Positions 1 to 8,114 of a DNA stretch of 64,000 nt are shown here, one piece after another. The first letter of the stretch is position 1, and every line of letters begins with the position of its first letter. The notes beneath the pieces were generated by a model that was given only the letters and a program-made list of their open reading frames with translations, was not told the DNA's origin and did not search any database. The translations under genes were made by a program, and so were the position numbers. Source of the stretch: Candidatus Marithrix sp. Canyon 246 (GTDB lineage: Bacteria; Pseudomonadota; Gammaproteobacteria; Beggiatoales; Beggiatoaceae); the NCBI RefSeq assembly GCF_001723685.1, contig NZ_MCBX01000038.1, forward strand, positions 1 to 64,000, in the 5' to 3' direction.

Positions 1-19
1 AGATGTGTATAAGAGACAG
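1..19 (+). other. Tn5/Nextera mosaic-end adapter remnant
   Basis: The first 19 bases, AGATGTGTATAAGAGACAG, are exactly the transposase mosaic end used in tagmentation libraries. This is residual library adapter, not genomic DNA. It marks position 1 as a read or contig edge, so nothing can be inferred about real upstream sequence. Confidence 0.97.
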
Positions 20-38
20 CCTGATGATTGTGACTTTC

Positions 39-74
39 TTGGTGGGTTTCGCTATCGCTCTACCCACCCTACAA
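39..74. repeat. Palindromic GGTGGGT...ACCCACC repeat
   Basis: An inverted repeat with arms GGTGGGT and ACCCACC around a GC-richer core (TTCGCTATCGCTCT), ending in CCTACAA. It resembles the GTAGGTTGGG-type palindromes at 12388-12521 and 52767-52843, so it is probably a member of a dispersed hairpin family. It lies just upstream of the first gene. Confidence 0.6.
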
Positions 75-96
75 TATTTTTTAAGTTAAATAAAAT

Positions 97-2190
97 ATGA
101 AAACCAGTAAGATTTTTATCTTTGCTTTAATTTCCATTCTAATAACATTCTTCTTTGTTTTTGATTTACAACAATATTTAAGTCTGGAATATTTTAATCA
201 GCAACGAGCTGCTATTCTGGATTATTATCAAGCCAATCCTTGGCAAACTATATTGATATTTTTTGCGGTTTACGTGCTTGTTACTGGCTTATCTTTACCC
301 GGTGCGGCTTTGATGACGCTGATTGCTGGTGCAATTTTTGGTGTAGTTACAGGCACAATTCTGGTTTCATTTGCTAGCACTATTGGTGCTAGTTTAGCCT
401 TTTTAGTCTCACGTTATTTGTTTAAAGATTTGATACAAAGTCGCTTTACGCAACAATTAGCTTCTATAAATGAAGGTGTTAAAAAAGATGGGGCTTTTTA
501 TTTATTTGCTTTACGTTTAGTGCCAGCCTTTCCATTTTTTATCATTAATTTAGTAATGGGTTTAACTCCAATTAAAACATGGACATTTTATTGGGTAAGT
601 CAAGTTGGTATGTTTGCAGGTACTATTGTTTATGTCAATGCAGGAACTCAAATTGCTCAACTTGATTCATTAGCTGGAATTGTATCCCCTGAAATTATCT
701 TATCTTTTGCCTTATTAGGTGTATTTCCTTTGATTGCTAAAAAGTTTATCGAGTATCTAAAAAAACCTAAACATTTTGATACCAATTTAGTGGTTATTGG
801 CGCAGGTGCGGGTGGTTTAGTCAGTTCCTATATTGCTGCTGCGGTGAAAGCTAAGGTTACTTTAATCGAAAAGCATAAAATGGGTGGTGATTGTTTAAAT
901 ACTGGTTGTGTTCCTAGTAAAGCACTGTTGCGTTCTGCTAAAATGCTATCTTATATGAAACGAGCCTCAGAATATGGTTTTAAAAATGCTAGCGTCGAGT
1001 TTGAATTTGCTGAAGTAATGGAACGAGTTCAGCGCGTTATTAAACAAATTGAACCTCATGATTCTGTTGAACGTTATAGCAAATTAGGAGTTGATTGTAT
1101 TCAAGGCGAAGCAACTATCACTTCACCTTATACAGTAGAAGTCAACGGCAAACAAATCACAACCCGAAATATCATTATTGCCAGCGGCGGCAGACCATTT
1201 GTACCTCCAATTCCCGGTTTAGAAGAAAGTGGTTATTTAACTTCTGATACAATTTGGAACCTCAGAACTTTACCAAAAACCTTGGTTATTTTAGGAGGTG
1301 GACCAATAGGTTGTGAATTAGCTCAAGCTTTTGCACGCTTAGGGTCAAAAGTAATTCAAATTCAACGTGCTAAGCATATTATGGTGCGTGAAGATACCGA
1401 AGTTTCAGAAATAATTGAAGCCAAATTTGCAAAAGAAGGGATTAAAGTATTAACTTCTCACAAAGCTCTACGAGTCGAAGAAAAACAACTAATTTGTGAA
1501 CATGAAGGCAAAGAAGTATCCATAGCCTTTGATGAAATCCTAGTTGCTGTTGGAAGAGCTGCTAATACTATGGGCTTAGAAAAATTAGGAATTAAATTAA
1601 CAGCGCGTGGCACCGTAGCAGTTGATCAATATATGCGAACAAATATCCCTACAATTTATGCTTGTGGAGATGTAGCTGGACCATATCAATTTACCCATAC
1701 TGCTGCTCATCAAGCATGGTATGCCGCTGTAAATGCCCTATTTGGCAAATTCAAGAAATTCAAAGTTGACTACTCCGTAATACCTTGGACAACATTTACT
1801 GATCCTGAAGTAGCACGTGTCGGATTAAATGAACAAGATGCAAAGCGGCAAGGTATCAAATATGAAGTAACAAAATATGGAATTGACGACTTAGATCGCG
1901 CCATAGCCGACGAAGAAGCACATGGATTTGTAAAAGTACTGACTAAACCGGGCAAAGACAAAATCTTAGGAGTAACAATAGTTGGACATCATGCTGGAGA
2001 CTTAATAGCCGAATATATACAAGCTATGAAATGGGGAATTGGATTAAACAAAGTTTTAGGAACAATTCACATATATCCCACCCTGACAGAAGCTAATAAA
2101 TACGCAGCCGGGGAATGGAAACGCGCCCATACACCAGCTAAAGTATTGAAATGGGTTGAAAAATATCATGCTTGGCAACGTAATGCCTAA
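97..2190 (+). CDS. TVP38/TMEM64 membrane domain fused to FAD-dependent disulfide oxidoreductase
   Basis: This 697-residue fusion has two parts. Residues about 10-215 are hydrophobic and carry TVP38/DedA-like features (FxxxRLVPAFPFFIINLVMG type motif). From about residue 230 follows a class I pyridine nucleotide-disulfide oxidoreductase of the mercuric reductase/dihydrolipoamide dehydrogenase type. It has an FAD-binding GAGAGG, the redox-active pair in CLNTGCVPSK (near residue 266), a second Rossmann motif GGGPIGCE (near 398), the FAD motif TIYACGD, and the C-terminal HIYPTLTE that supplies the catalytic His-Glu. A membrane-tethered NAD(P)H-dependent reductase is likely. No mercury-binding HMA domain or paired C-terminal cysteines are visible, so mercury as substrate is not supported. 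The same fusion is known in other bacteria; the substrate is unknown. Confidence 0.9.
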   Translation: MKTSKIFIFALISILITFFFVFDLQQYLSLEYFNQQRAAILDYYQANPWQTILIFFAVYVLVTGLSLPGAALMTLIAGAIFGVVTGTILVSFASTIGASLAFLVSRYLFKDLIQSRFTQQLASINEGVKKDGAFYLFALRLVPAFPFFIINLVMGLTPIKTWTFYWVSQVGMFAGTIVYVNAGTQIAQLDSLAGIVSPEIILSFALLGVFPLIAKKFIEYLKKPKHFDTNLVVIGAGAGGLVSSYIAAAVKAKVTLIEKHKMGGDCLNTGCVPSKALLRSAKMLSYMKRASEYGFKNASVEFEFAEVMERVQRVIKQIEPHDSVERYSKLGVDCIQGEATITSPYTVEVNGKQITTRNIIIASGGRPFVPPIPGLEESGYLTSDTIWNLRTLPKTLVILGGGPIGCELAQAFARLGSKVIQIQRAKHIMVREDTEVSEIIEAKFAKEGIKVLTSHKALRVEEKQLICEHEGKEVSIAFDEILVAVGRAANTMGLEKLGIKLTARGTVAVDQYMRTNIPTIYACGDVAGPYQFTHTAAHQAWYAAVNALFGKFKKFKVDYSVIPWTTFTDPEVARVGLNEQDAKRQGIKYEVTKYGIDDLDRAIADEEAHGFVKVLTKPGKDKILGVTIVGHHAGDLIAEYIQAMKWGIGLNKVLGTIHIYPTLTEANKYAAGEWKRAHTPAKVLKWVEKYHAWQRNA

Positions 2191-2230
2191 CATAGAAATA
2201 TGATGTAACTACAGGGATTTAATATACAGA

Positions 2231-2260
2231 CATCCTTGCTTATATACAATCTCTGTAGTT
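2231..2260. repeat. Dispersed CTTGCTTATATRCAATCT repeat, copy 1
   Basis: Contains CTTGCTTATATACAATCT followed by CTGTAGTT. Three further copies lie at 11302, 12544 and 48596. AACTACAG just upstream (about 2207) is the inverse of the terminal CTGTAGTT, so the unit here can fold as a long hairpin between two converging genes. Confidence 0.6.
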
Positions 2261-2261
2261 A

Positions 2262-2642
2262 TTAATAAATGTGATTTTGCAACCATTTCAAAAAGGATTC
2301 TCTACCCATTTTACTGGCAGCAACTGCTAATATTATGGCTTCTTGTGTATCAACATCAGCTTGTATTTCATAACCATTCATTAGTAATGTGACTTCAATT
2401 GCCGCGTGTCCAATACGTTTATTGCCATCAATAAAAGGATGATTGTTAATTAATGAAAAACCTAATGCAGATACTTTTTCTATCAATGTTGGGTAAAGTT
2501 CTTGTCCGTCATAACTCATATAAGGTTGCGCCAATGCAGATTCTAAAATACCTTTATCGCGAATACCGATAGAACCACCAGATTGTTCGATAACTCGATT
2601 GTGTAATATTAAAATCTGTTCTAGTGTTAATAGTTTCATCAA
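2262..2642 (-). CDS. doc: Doc-type (Fic fold) toxin
   Basis: A 126-residue protein of the death-on-curing family. The central motif HPFIDGNKRIGH matches the Fic/Doc consensus HxFx[D/N][A/G]NKR. Doc enzymes phosphorylate EF-Tu and arrest translation; that comes from the family and is not shown here. N-terminal EQILILHNRVIEQSGG and RDKGILESALAQP are typical Doc features. Length matches phage P1 Doc (126 residues). The start codon overlaps the stop of the preceding small gene by four bases (ATGA), the usual antitoxin-toxin arrangement. Confidence 0.92.
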   Translation of the reverse strand: MMKLLTLEQILILHNRVIEQSGGSIGIRDKGILESALAQPYMSYDGQELYPTLIEKVSALGFSLINNHPFIDGNKRIGHAAIEVTLLMNGYEIQADVDTQEAIILAVAASKMGRESFLKWLQNHIY

Positions 2643-2821
2643 GATAAACGCTTATACAGTTCTTTATTTTTTTTCAGGGTATAGTCCATAGATTCTTCAA
2701 AACTAAAATTACTTGTAGAAGCTATTTCTTGTATTTTAATTTTAGTTTCTGGTAAATTTTTTAATATTTCTAATAGCGCATCATATAGCGAATCTTCTAT
2801 TTGTATGTTTAATGTTTTCAT
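2639..2821 (-). CDS. Putative antitoxin partner of Doc
   Basis: A 60-residue acidic protein beginning MKTLNIQIEDSLYDALLEIL. I chose the internal Met at 2821 because the upstream nine residues look unlike an antitoxin N-terminus. The sequence resembles small RHH-like or DUF2281-type antitoxins: a short beta strand, an amphipathic helix, then a basic/acidic tail. Its stop overlaps the doc start by four bases, so the two are probably co-translated and it most likely neutralises Doc and autoregulates. Family assignment is weak; the role is inferred mainly from context. Confidence 0.7.
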   Translation of the reverse strand: MKTLNIQIEDSLYDALLEILKNLPETKIKIQEIASTSNFSFEESMDYTLKKNKELYKRLS

Positions 2822-2875
2822 TATTCTTGAATTCCAAATCCTCAATTAATATGCTTGGCAACGTAATGCCTAACA

Positions 2876-4522
2876 TCACTTATATATTACACCAAACTCC
2901 TTTGGAATTTTTAAAGTTTTTATTTGTTTTACATAATCAACAAAGGATTCAGCATAATTAAAATAGGTATTTATTCCTTTTACTTGAGCAAAGGTGTTAT
3001 AACCATCTTTGCCATCTATTAAGAATGAATTTGTTACTACTTTGTAGTATTTATCTGCTTTTATTGTTTGCCATATTCCTTGTTTGTTTTTTATTTCAAT
3101 TTGTGTAAATCGTTGGTTAGTTGGTTTATTTTTTTCTATTGTATATCGAATATGTGAACCATAGGGAAAAGCTCCTGTTGAACCTCCATGATCCCAAATA
3201 TGTGATACCGCATCTTCTAATGCTTGTTTAATTTCAGAGCCTTTCATATTTAACAGATATAATGTATTATTAAATGGCAATAAATTATAAGCATTGTCTA
3301 TTGTAATATTACCTTTGAATAAATTTGTACGTACTCCACCTCCATTTTGAATAGCAATATCAGGCTCAAAACCTACCTTGTCTAATTGTTGAAAAAATGC
3401 TTCTGCTACTATTGGGGCAATATAACTACCATATGGTAATTCTACTCCTGTTGGATGTGTTCCCGGTACGCGAATATGCCATAAATTATCTGCCGCTTGC
3501 CCTATAATTTGTTTGCGTAAATTTTCTATTTTGCTGCTATATTCAGCTAATTTAGCGGCAACTATTGGATCTTCTTTTACAGTTTCAATATTGGGATTAT
3601 TGGCAATTATTTTATTTTTAGAACCTACTAATAATATTGGATTACCCTGACATTTATCAACTTGACCTTTTTTATTAAATTTTACTTCTAACTTACCAAC
3701 CACATAAGAATATTGCCAAGCATGTACAATACAGACTGGTTCATTTCGAGGTGATAAAACTATTGTGGGATAATCACCTTCACTTGTTAAACCTAAACTT
3801 TTGACATCACCTAACAAGGTATGAGAATCTCCACCAACAATGATATCAATACCTGCAACCTGTTTTGCCAGATTCATCTCTTGATGATAACCATAATGGC
3901 TTAAAACAATAATTTTATTAATACCTTGCTTTTCCAGCATTTCTACAAAATACTGAGCAGTTTCCACTTCATCCTTAAAAATAACATTCTTATTAGGATT
4001 AGAACTATGAACAGTTTTTAGTGTATTGATACCAAGAATAGCAACTTTTTCACCTTCAATATCTTTAATCAGATAAGGTTTAAATAAACCTGCGATTTCA
4101 TTATTTTGAGAAGCATCAATATTAGCGGCAATTACAGGAAAATTTGCTTGTTTAATAAATTTAGCCAATACGGCTTCACCATCATCAAATTCATGATTAC
4201 CTAATTCAAAAGCGTCAAAACCAATCAAATTCATTAAAGCGACATCAACATCACCTTTATATAAAGTATAAAAAATCGTACCTTGTAAAGCATCACCAGC
4301 ATGTAATACTAGAGGATTTTTTAAAGTATTTCTAAGTTGTTTAATTTTAGTAGCAACTCTGGCTAATCCACCTAATTGAACTTCACCAAAAACTAATTTA
4401 TATGGTTCTGATTCTACATGAGAATGATGATCGTTGATATGAATAATATTAACCGTAGTATTGGCAAATACTGAGGGAGATAAAATGGAAAAAAATAATA
4501 AGCTGGAAATTAAATATTTCAT
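2876..4522 (-). CDS. Periplasmic 5'-nucleotidase / metallophosphatase (UshA family)
   Basis: A 548-residue protein with an N-terminal signal peptide (to about residue 20, ending SVFA). The metallophosphoesterase domain shows NIIHINDHHSH, HAGDALQG, GNHEFDDG, LSHYG and GGDSHT, which supply the two-metal ligands. The C-terminal 5'-nucleotidase domain (from about residue 330) contains IAIQNGGGVRTN and KGSEIKQALEDAV, the substrate-binding half of UshA-like enzymes. It should hydrolyse nucleotides or UDP-sugars in the periplasm to salvage nucleosides and phosphate. Transcribed alone on the minus strand, with the doc operon downstream of it. Confidence 0.9.
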   Translation of the reverse strand: MKYLISSLLFFSILSPSVFANTTVNIIHINDHHSHVESEPYKLVFGEVQLGGLARVATKIKQLRNTLKNPLVLHAGDALQGTIFYTLYKGDVDVALMNLIGFDAFELGNHEFDDGEAVLAKFIKQANFPVIAANIDASQNNEIAGLFKPYLIKDIEGEKVAILGINTLKTVHSSNPNKNVIFKDEVETAQYFVEMLEKQGINKIIVLSHYGYHQEMNLAKQVAGIDIIVGGDSHTLLGDVKSLGLTSEGDYPTIVLSPRNEPVCIVHAWQYSYVVGKLEVKFNKKGQVDKCQGNPILLVGSKNKIIANNPNIETVKEDPIVAAKLAEYSSKIENLRKQIIGQAADNLWHIRVPGTHPTGVELPYGSYIAPIVAEAFFQQLDKVGFEPDIAIQNGGGVRTNLFKGNITIDNAYNLLPFNNTLYLLNMKGSEIKQALEDAVSHIWDHGGSTGAFPYGSHIRYTIEKNKPTNQRFTQIEIKNKQGIWQTIKADKYYKVVTNSFLIDGKDGYNTFAQVKGINTYFNYAESFVDYVKQIKTLKIPKEFGVIYK

Positions 4523-4610
4523 AATATATATCTAACACAAAAAATACACATTTTATCATAATCGCATAGTAGAATAAGCATTTTTTATTAGATAATATAA
4601 TGGATTTACT

Positions 4611-4985
4611 ATGGCAAATAAACGCCCCTTATCACCTCATTTACAAATTTATCAACCTCAATTAACATCTTTGATGTCAATTTTGCATCGTTTAAGCGGT
4701 GTGTTTTTATCATTAGGCACTGTGGTTTTAGCTTATTGGTTAATTGCCGCTGCTTCTGGTGCAGAAGCTTATCAACAGGCACAAGATTTATTAGGTTCTT
4801 TCTTGGGTTTATTGTTTTTATTTGGATGGTCTTTTGCTTTGTTTTATCATTTATGTAATGGTATTCGTCATTTGTTTTGGGATATTGGTTTGGGTATGGA
4901 TATTAAGATGGTTTATCTTAGTGGTAAATTGGTTTTGCTAGCAAGTTTTGTTTTAACCGCTTTAGCATGGTGGTTGGCTTTATGA
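4611..4985 (+). CDS. sdhC: Succinate dehydrogenase cytochrome b556 subunit
   Basis: A 124-residue membrane protein with three predicted transmembrane helices. It contains the SdhC signatures RPLSPHLQIYQPQLTS near the N-terminus, SILHRLSG, and HLCNGIRHLFWDIG, which includes the haem-ligand histidine region. It anchors SdhAB to the membrane and helps form the quinone site and haem b pocket. The stop overlaps the sdhD start by four bases. Unusually, sdhA and sdhB do not follow; decayed genes do. A gutted copy of this 5' end occurs near 7788. Confidence 0.95.
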   Translation: MANKRPLSPHLQIYQPQLTSLMSILHRLSGVFLSLGTVVLAYWLIAAASGAEAYQQAQDLLGSFLGLLFLFGWSFALFYHLCNGIRHLFWDIGLGMDIKMVYLSGKLVLLASFVLTALAWWLAL

Positions 4986-5356
4986 ATAATTTAAGAACTC
5001 CATTATCTCGTGTACGTCTTTTAGGTTCTGCTAAAGATGGAACTGCTAAGTTTATTCTGCAACGTGTTACTGCGCTAGCTTTAATTCCTTTATTAGTTTG
5101 GTTTGTAAGTTCAGTTATATTTTATATTCATAAGGCTGATCATGCCGCTTTAGTTTCTTGGATAACTTCTTCTTGGAATAGCACATTGTTAATTTTGCTA
5201 CTCATTAATTTGTTTTATCATACTGTAATTGGTTTACAGGAAGTGATAGAAGATTATGTGCATAGTCATTATATGAAGCTATTTATGATCATTTTTATTA
5301 AATTTTTCTTTATAACTATCGCGTTTGCTTCAATTTTGGCGGTTTTAAAATTTTAA
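4982..5356 (+). CDS. sdhD: Succinate dehydrogenase membrane anchor subunit
   Basis: A 124-residue protein starting at the ATG that overlaps the sdhC stop (ATGA). It has three transmembrane helices, the SdhD-type start NNLRTPLSRVRLLGSAKDG, and HTVIGLQEVIEDYVHS near the haem/quinone region. With SdhC it anchors complex II. A closely related second copy lacking the first third lies at about 7826-8110. The catalytic subunits are not in the window, so they must be encoded elsewhere or have been separated by insertion of the 5.4-7.8 kb segment. Confidence 0.93.
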   Translation: MNNLRTPLSRVRLLGSAKDGTAKFILQRVTALALIPLLVWFVSSVIFYIHKADHAALVSWITSSWNSTLLILLLINLFYHTVIGLQEVIEDYVHSHYMKLFMIIFIKFFFITIAFASILAVLKF

Positions 5357-5436
5357 GTCGAATAATTTTTTTAGTGGCTCATTCTATAGATTATGTAGTA
5401 AAAATTTTTTAATCTAACTAAAAAGGTAGTACTTTA

Positions 5437-5826
5437 ATGAAAATTAAATTATATTATTTATTAGCTATAATATATATAGCTTTGTCATCTACTGCTCAAG
5501 CAGGTAGCACTCTGAGTGCATTTTGCCCTTATTGGTGATCCAGATGGTAAAGGGAATGATGATAAGGATGGTACCAAATATATATTTTGTGGTTTAAAAC
5601 CAAATCACACAGTGACCTGTTCTTCTCCTAGTGGAAATTTTTTTCATGTTGTTACAGGTGGACATTATAGCGATATAACTCCAAAATTAATGCTGATTTA
5701 TCTCTACATTTTGACAAAGCGAAATATGAAACCTTGACTGGTACTTCATATTTATGGGCTGATTTTAGTTTTGCTGGTAAGAATGAACAAGGAAAAATGA
5801 GTTGGTATTTGGATAATTGCTGTTGA
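5437..5826 (+). pseudogene. Frameshifted small secreted protein remnant
   Basis: Begins with a clear signal peptide (MKIKLYYLLAIIYIALSSTAQA) after an AAGG-like site, then runs into a stop after GSTLSAFCPYW. The coding signal continues in another frame (ALIGDPDGKGNDDKDG, GLKPNHTVTCSS) and, near 5695, switches again to NADLSLHFDKAKYETLTG...YLDNC before stopping at 5826. At least two frameshifts are needed to read one protein. I do not recognise the family. It may be a decayed gene or may reflect sequencing error. Confidence 0.55.
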
Positions 5827-5828
5827 GT

Positions 5829-5865
5829 CTTGTAGAGTCGGTGATAACCGACCCTACAGATACTG
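5829..5865. repeat. GTCGGT...ACCGACCCTACAG palindrome, copy 1
   Basis: A 37-bp unit whose core GTCGGTGATAACCGAC is an inverted repeat and which ends CCCTACAGATACTG. A near-identical unit (two or three differences) lies at 60208-60244. It sits immediately after the stop of a decayed gene and may act as a transcription-ending hairpin. Confidence 0.75.
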
Positions 5866-5885
5866 ATTCCATTCGTGCGTAAGGA

Positions 5886-6549
5886 TCAGGAAAAATAGTG
5901 TAAATGCCATGCTTTGGGCTGATATTTATCAGATATGAATAATAATCTTGATCTGATTTCCGCTGTTCGTTTAAAAATATTATTCCAAGTATCATTGGCT
6001 TGTGCTTGCTGTAAATTCTGCATCCAATACCACGTAAAGACTCCATAATATTTATTTGTTTCCATTGGTAATTCAATTGCAGATTCATATTCTCTAGCAG
6101 CACCAATGCGAATACCCATATGAGTTTGTAATTTTGGATATTGTTTTAAACACAACGTTATTACTACTACGGGCAGCATAAGACACCCAAGTTTGATCTT
6201 TACCACTGAGTTCATCACCATTTAAATCAAGAGTTTGTGAACCATGACCAGAATAATATATATAAACAAAATCATTAGCTTGAACGCGCTGAATTAACTT
6301 TTTAAAGCCATTTTCAATACCAGTATGAGTGGCTTGTTTATTGCTAAGAATGATAAAAATATCATTTATTGGACCTTTTAGCGAATTGAAAGGCGTTTGA
6401 CTATAATCCTCAATAGCAATCAACAAGGCATGTTTATCGGCAGCCATTAGCTTGATTGAGATTATTTGTGATATAATTAATAATATTAATGTATAATGCA
6501 AGATTAAGTAACTGATGTTACATACTAGCATTTTGTCATTATCAAACAC
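5886..6549 (-). pseudogene. Decayed caspase-like protease (peptidase C14)
   Basis: The N-terminal frame (6549 down to about 6150) holds a hydrophobic segment, the p20 start KHALLIAIEDYSQTPFNSLKGPINDI, and the catalytic-histidine motif VYIYYSGHGSQT followed by KDQTWVSYAARS. The reading then shifts frame into KLQTHMGIRIGAAREYESA and a C-terminal tail. The stretch that should carry the catalytic cysteine (DxCHSG type) is missing between the two parts. So this is a metacaspase-like gene with an internal deletion and frameshift, not an active protease. It lies head-to-head with the TPR-CHAT remnant. Confidence 0.7.
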
Positions 6550-6552
6550 CGT

Positions 6553-7761
6553 CTAGGAATAAATTCCAAGGCTCAAAGCTTAAGTGCCTTAGAAATTAGA
6601 ATTAATGTATTAGGTGTCAGACACAAAGACACTTTATTACTTGCTAATGACTTAGGATTGATATATAAAAATTCAAATAAATTTGCTGAAGCTTTAGATT
6701 TATTTGAGTCAATTTATCCTATCTCTACAGCAGAATTTGGAAAAAAAGACTCTGATACAATTATTATAATGAGCCATTTAGCTACTGTTTATCAAGACTT
6801 AGGACAATTAAAAAACAGCTTTAGATTTGCTGGAAAAGGCTGAAATTTTATCTAAGTATTTAGCAAATAAGCATGAACGAAGATTAATGATTACTAATAA
6901 TTTAGCTAGTACTTACAGCGATTTAGGAATGTATAATCAAGCCTTTATTATAAATTAGGGTGATTAAATGAAGCTTTATCTTTATATAAAAATTGTTATC
7001 ACATATGTAAAGCAGTATTAGGCGAAAACCATCCTGATACTCTATCATCTGTTAGCAATTTAGCTTATTTATATAAAGAAAAAGGCAATATCAAAGAAGC
7101 AATTAAACATTTTGAAAAACTAGTTATCCGCATAGAAGATTTGCGAACTAAGAATTTATCTGCTGAAAATAGTCAAGTTATATTTCAAGGATGGATAGAT
7201 GAATATTTTAATCTTTCCCGTTTATACATTAATACTTTGCATTTTAATGGCAAACAAGTAATTGCTAATCATGATGTTAGTTATGTACAATCCTTATCAG
7301 TATTAAAAATGTTGCATCAACGCCAACAACAATATAAAAAGATTAAGAATAGAGGAACATTATTGGCAATGGGTGCCCCGCTTTATGATTCAGTGCGAAT
7401 TTATAAACAAAATGCCGCAACTGAAACCACATTACAAAAGTTAAATAAACAAGGCATCTTAGCCAAATACCGTTATTTAGTTTTGTCATCACATGGTTAT
7501 CTAAACTCCCAAATTCCTGAATTATCAGCAATTGTATTAGGGCAAGTAAATAATCCAGCCGGCAATAAGAATACATTGTTTACACTGTGGTCAATATCTG
7601 ATGAAATAACAGTAGAATTTGTTACCAGCTTTTTTAAAAAATTAAAGGCTGGTATAAAACAAATAAAAGCACTAGCGGCAACTAAACGCGAATTTATTAA
7701 AAAAGGTGGGCGTTATAGTAATCCTAAATATTGGGCGGCGTTTGTGTTGTATGGGAATTAA
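6553..7761 (+). pseudogene. Decayed TPR-CHAT (caspase HetF-associated) protein
   Basis: Tetratricopeptide repeats can be read in pieces across frames: LGVRHKDTLLLANDLG, then KLVIRIEDLRTKN after ENHPDTLSSVSNLAYLY. A frameshift near 6825 and stops near 6955 interrupt them. From 7141 an open 206-residue stretch carries a CHAT protease domain with YLVLSSHGYLN (catalytic His) and a terminal PKYWAAFVLYG. In intact CHAT proteins a segment ending VLSACETG lies between QVNNPAG and GNKNTL; here those two motifs are joined directly, so the catalytic cysteine segment is deleted. CHAT proteases act in bacterial cell-death defence, but this copy is almost certainly inactive. Confidence 0.7.
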
Positions 7762-7787
7762 TAGTAAAATAAACGTATTATCTTATA

Positions 7788-8110
7788 TCTAATAATGGAT
7801 TTACTATGATAAATAAACCCAAATTATGACCGTGCTGAGTATACTTTGGTTTGTAAGTTCAATTATATTTTATATTCATAAAGCTGATCATGCCGCTTTA
7901 GTTTCTTGGATAGCTTCTGCTTGGAATAGCGAATTGTTAATTTTGCTACTAATTAATTTATTTTATCATACTGTAATTGGTTTACAGGAAGTGATAGAAG
8001 ATTATGTGTATCATCATTACATGAAGTTATTTATGATCATTTCTATCAAATTTTTCTTTATAACTATCGCGCTTGCTTCAATTTTGGCGGTTTTAAAAAT
8101 GGCTGTCTAA
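7788..8110 (+). pseudogene. Internally deleted second copy of sdhCD
   Basis: The sequence GGATTTACTATG plus ATAAATAAACCC (about 7795) matches the sdhC start region near 4600, with a stop directly after the ATG. The match to sdhC is lost after about 20 bases, and at about 7845 the sequence becomes a close copy of sdhD from WFVSSxIFYIHKADHAALVSW to the end. The open frame 7826-8110 encodes only 94 residues and lacks the first third of SdhD. This copy and the intact sdhCD bracket the caspase/CHAT remnants. It may make a two-helix fragment but is probably non-functional. Confidence 0.75.
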
Positions 8111-8114
8111 CATT

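Noticed and set aside
97-2190. Mercuric reductase (merA)
   Set aside because: No HMA domain, no C-terminal vicinal cysteines and no mer genes nearby; the N-terminal domain is TVP38-like.
4611-8110. sdh copies as an assembly duplication
   Set aside because: The second copy differs by many substitutions as well as the deletion, so it is a real diverged copy, although long reads would settle it.
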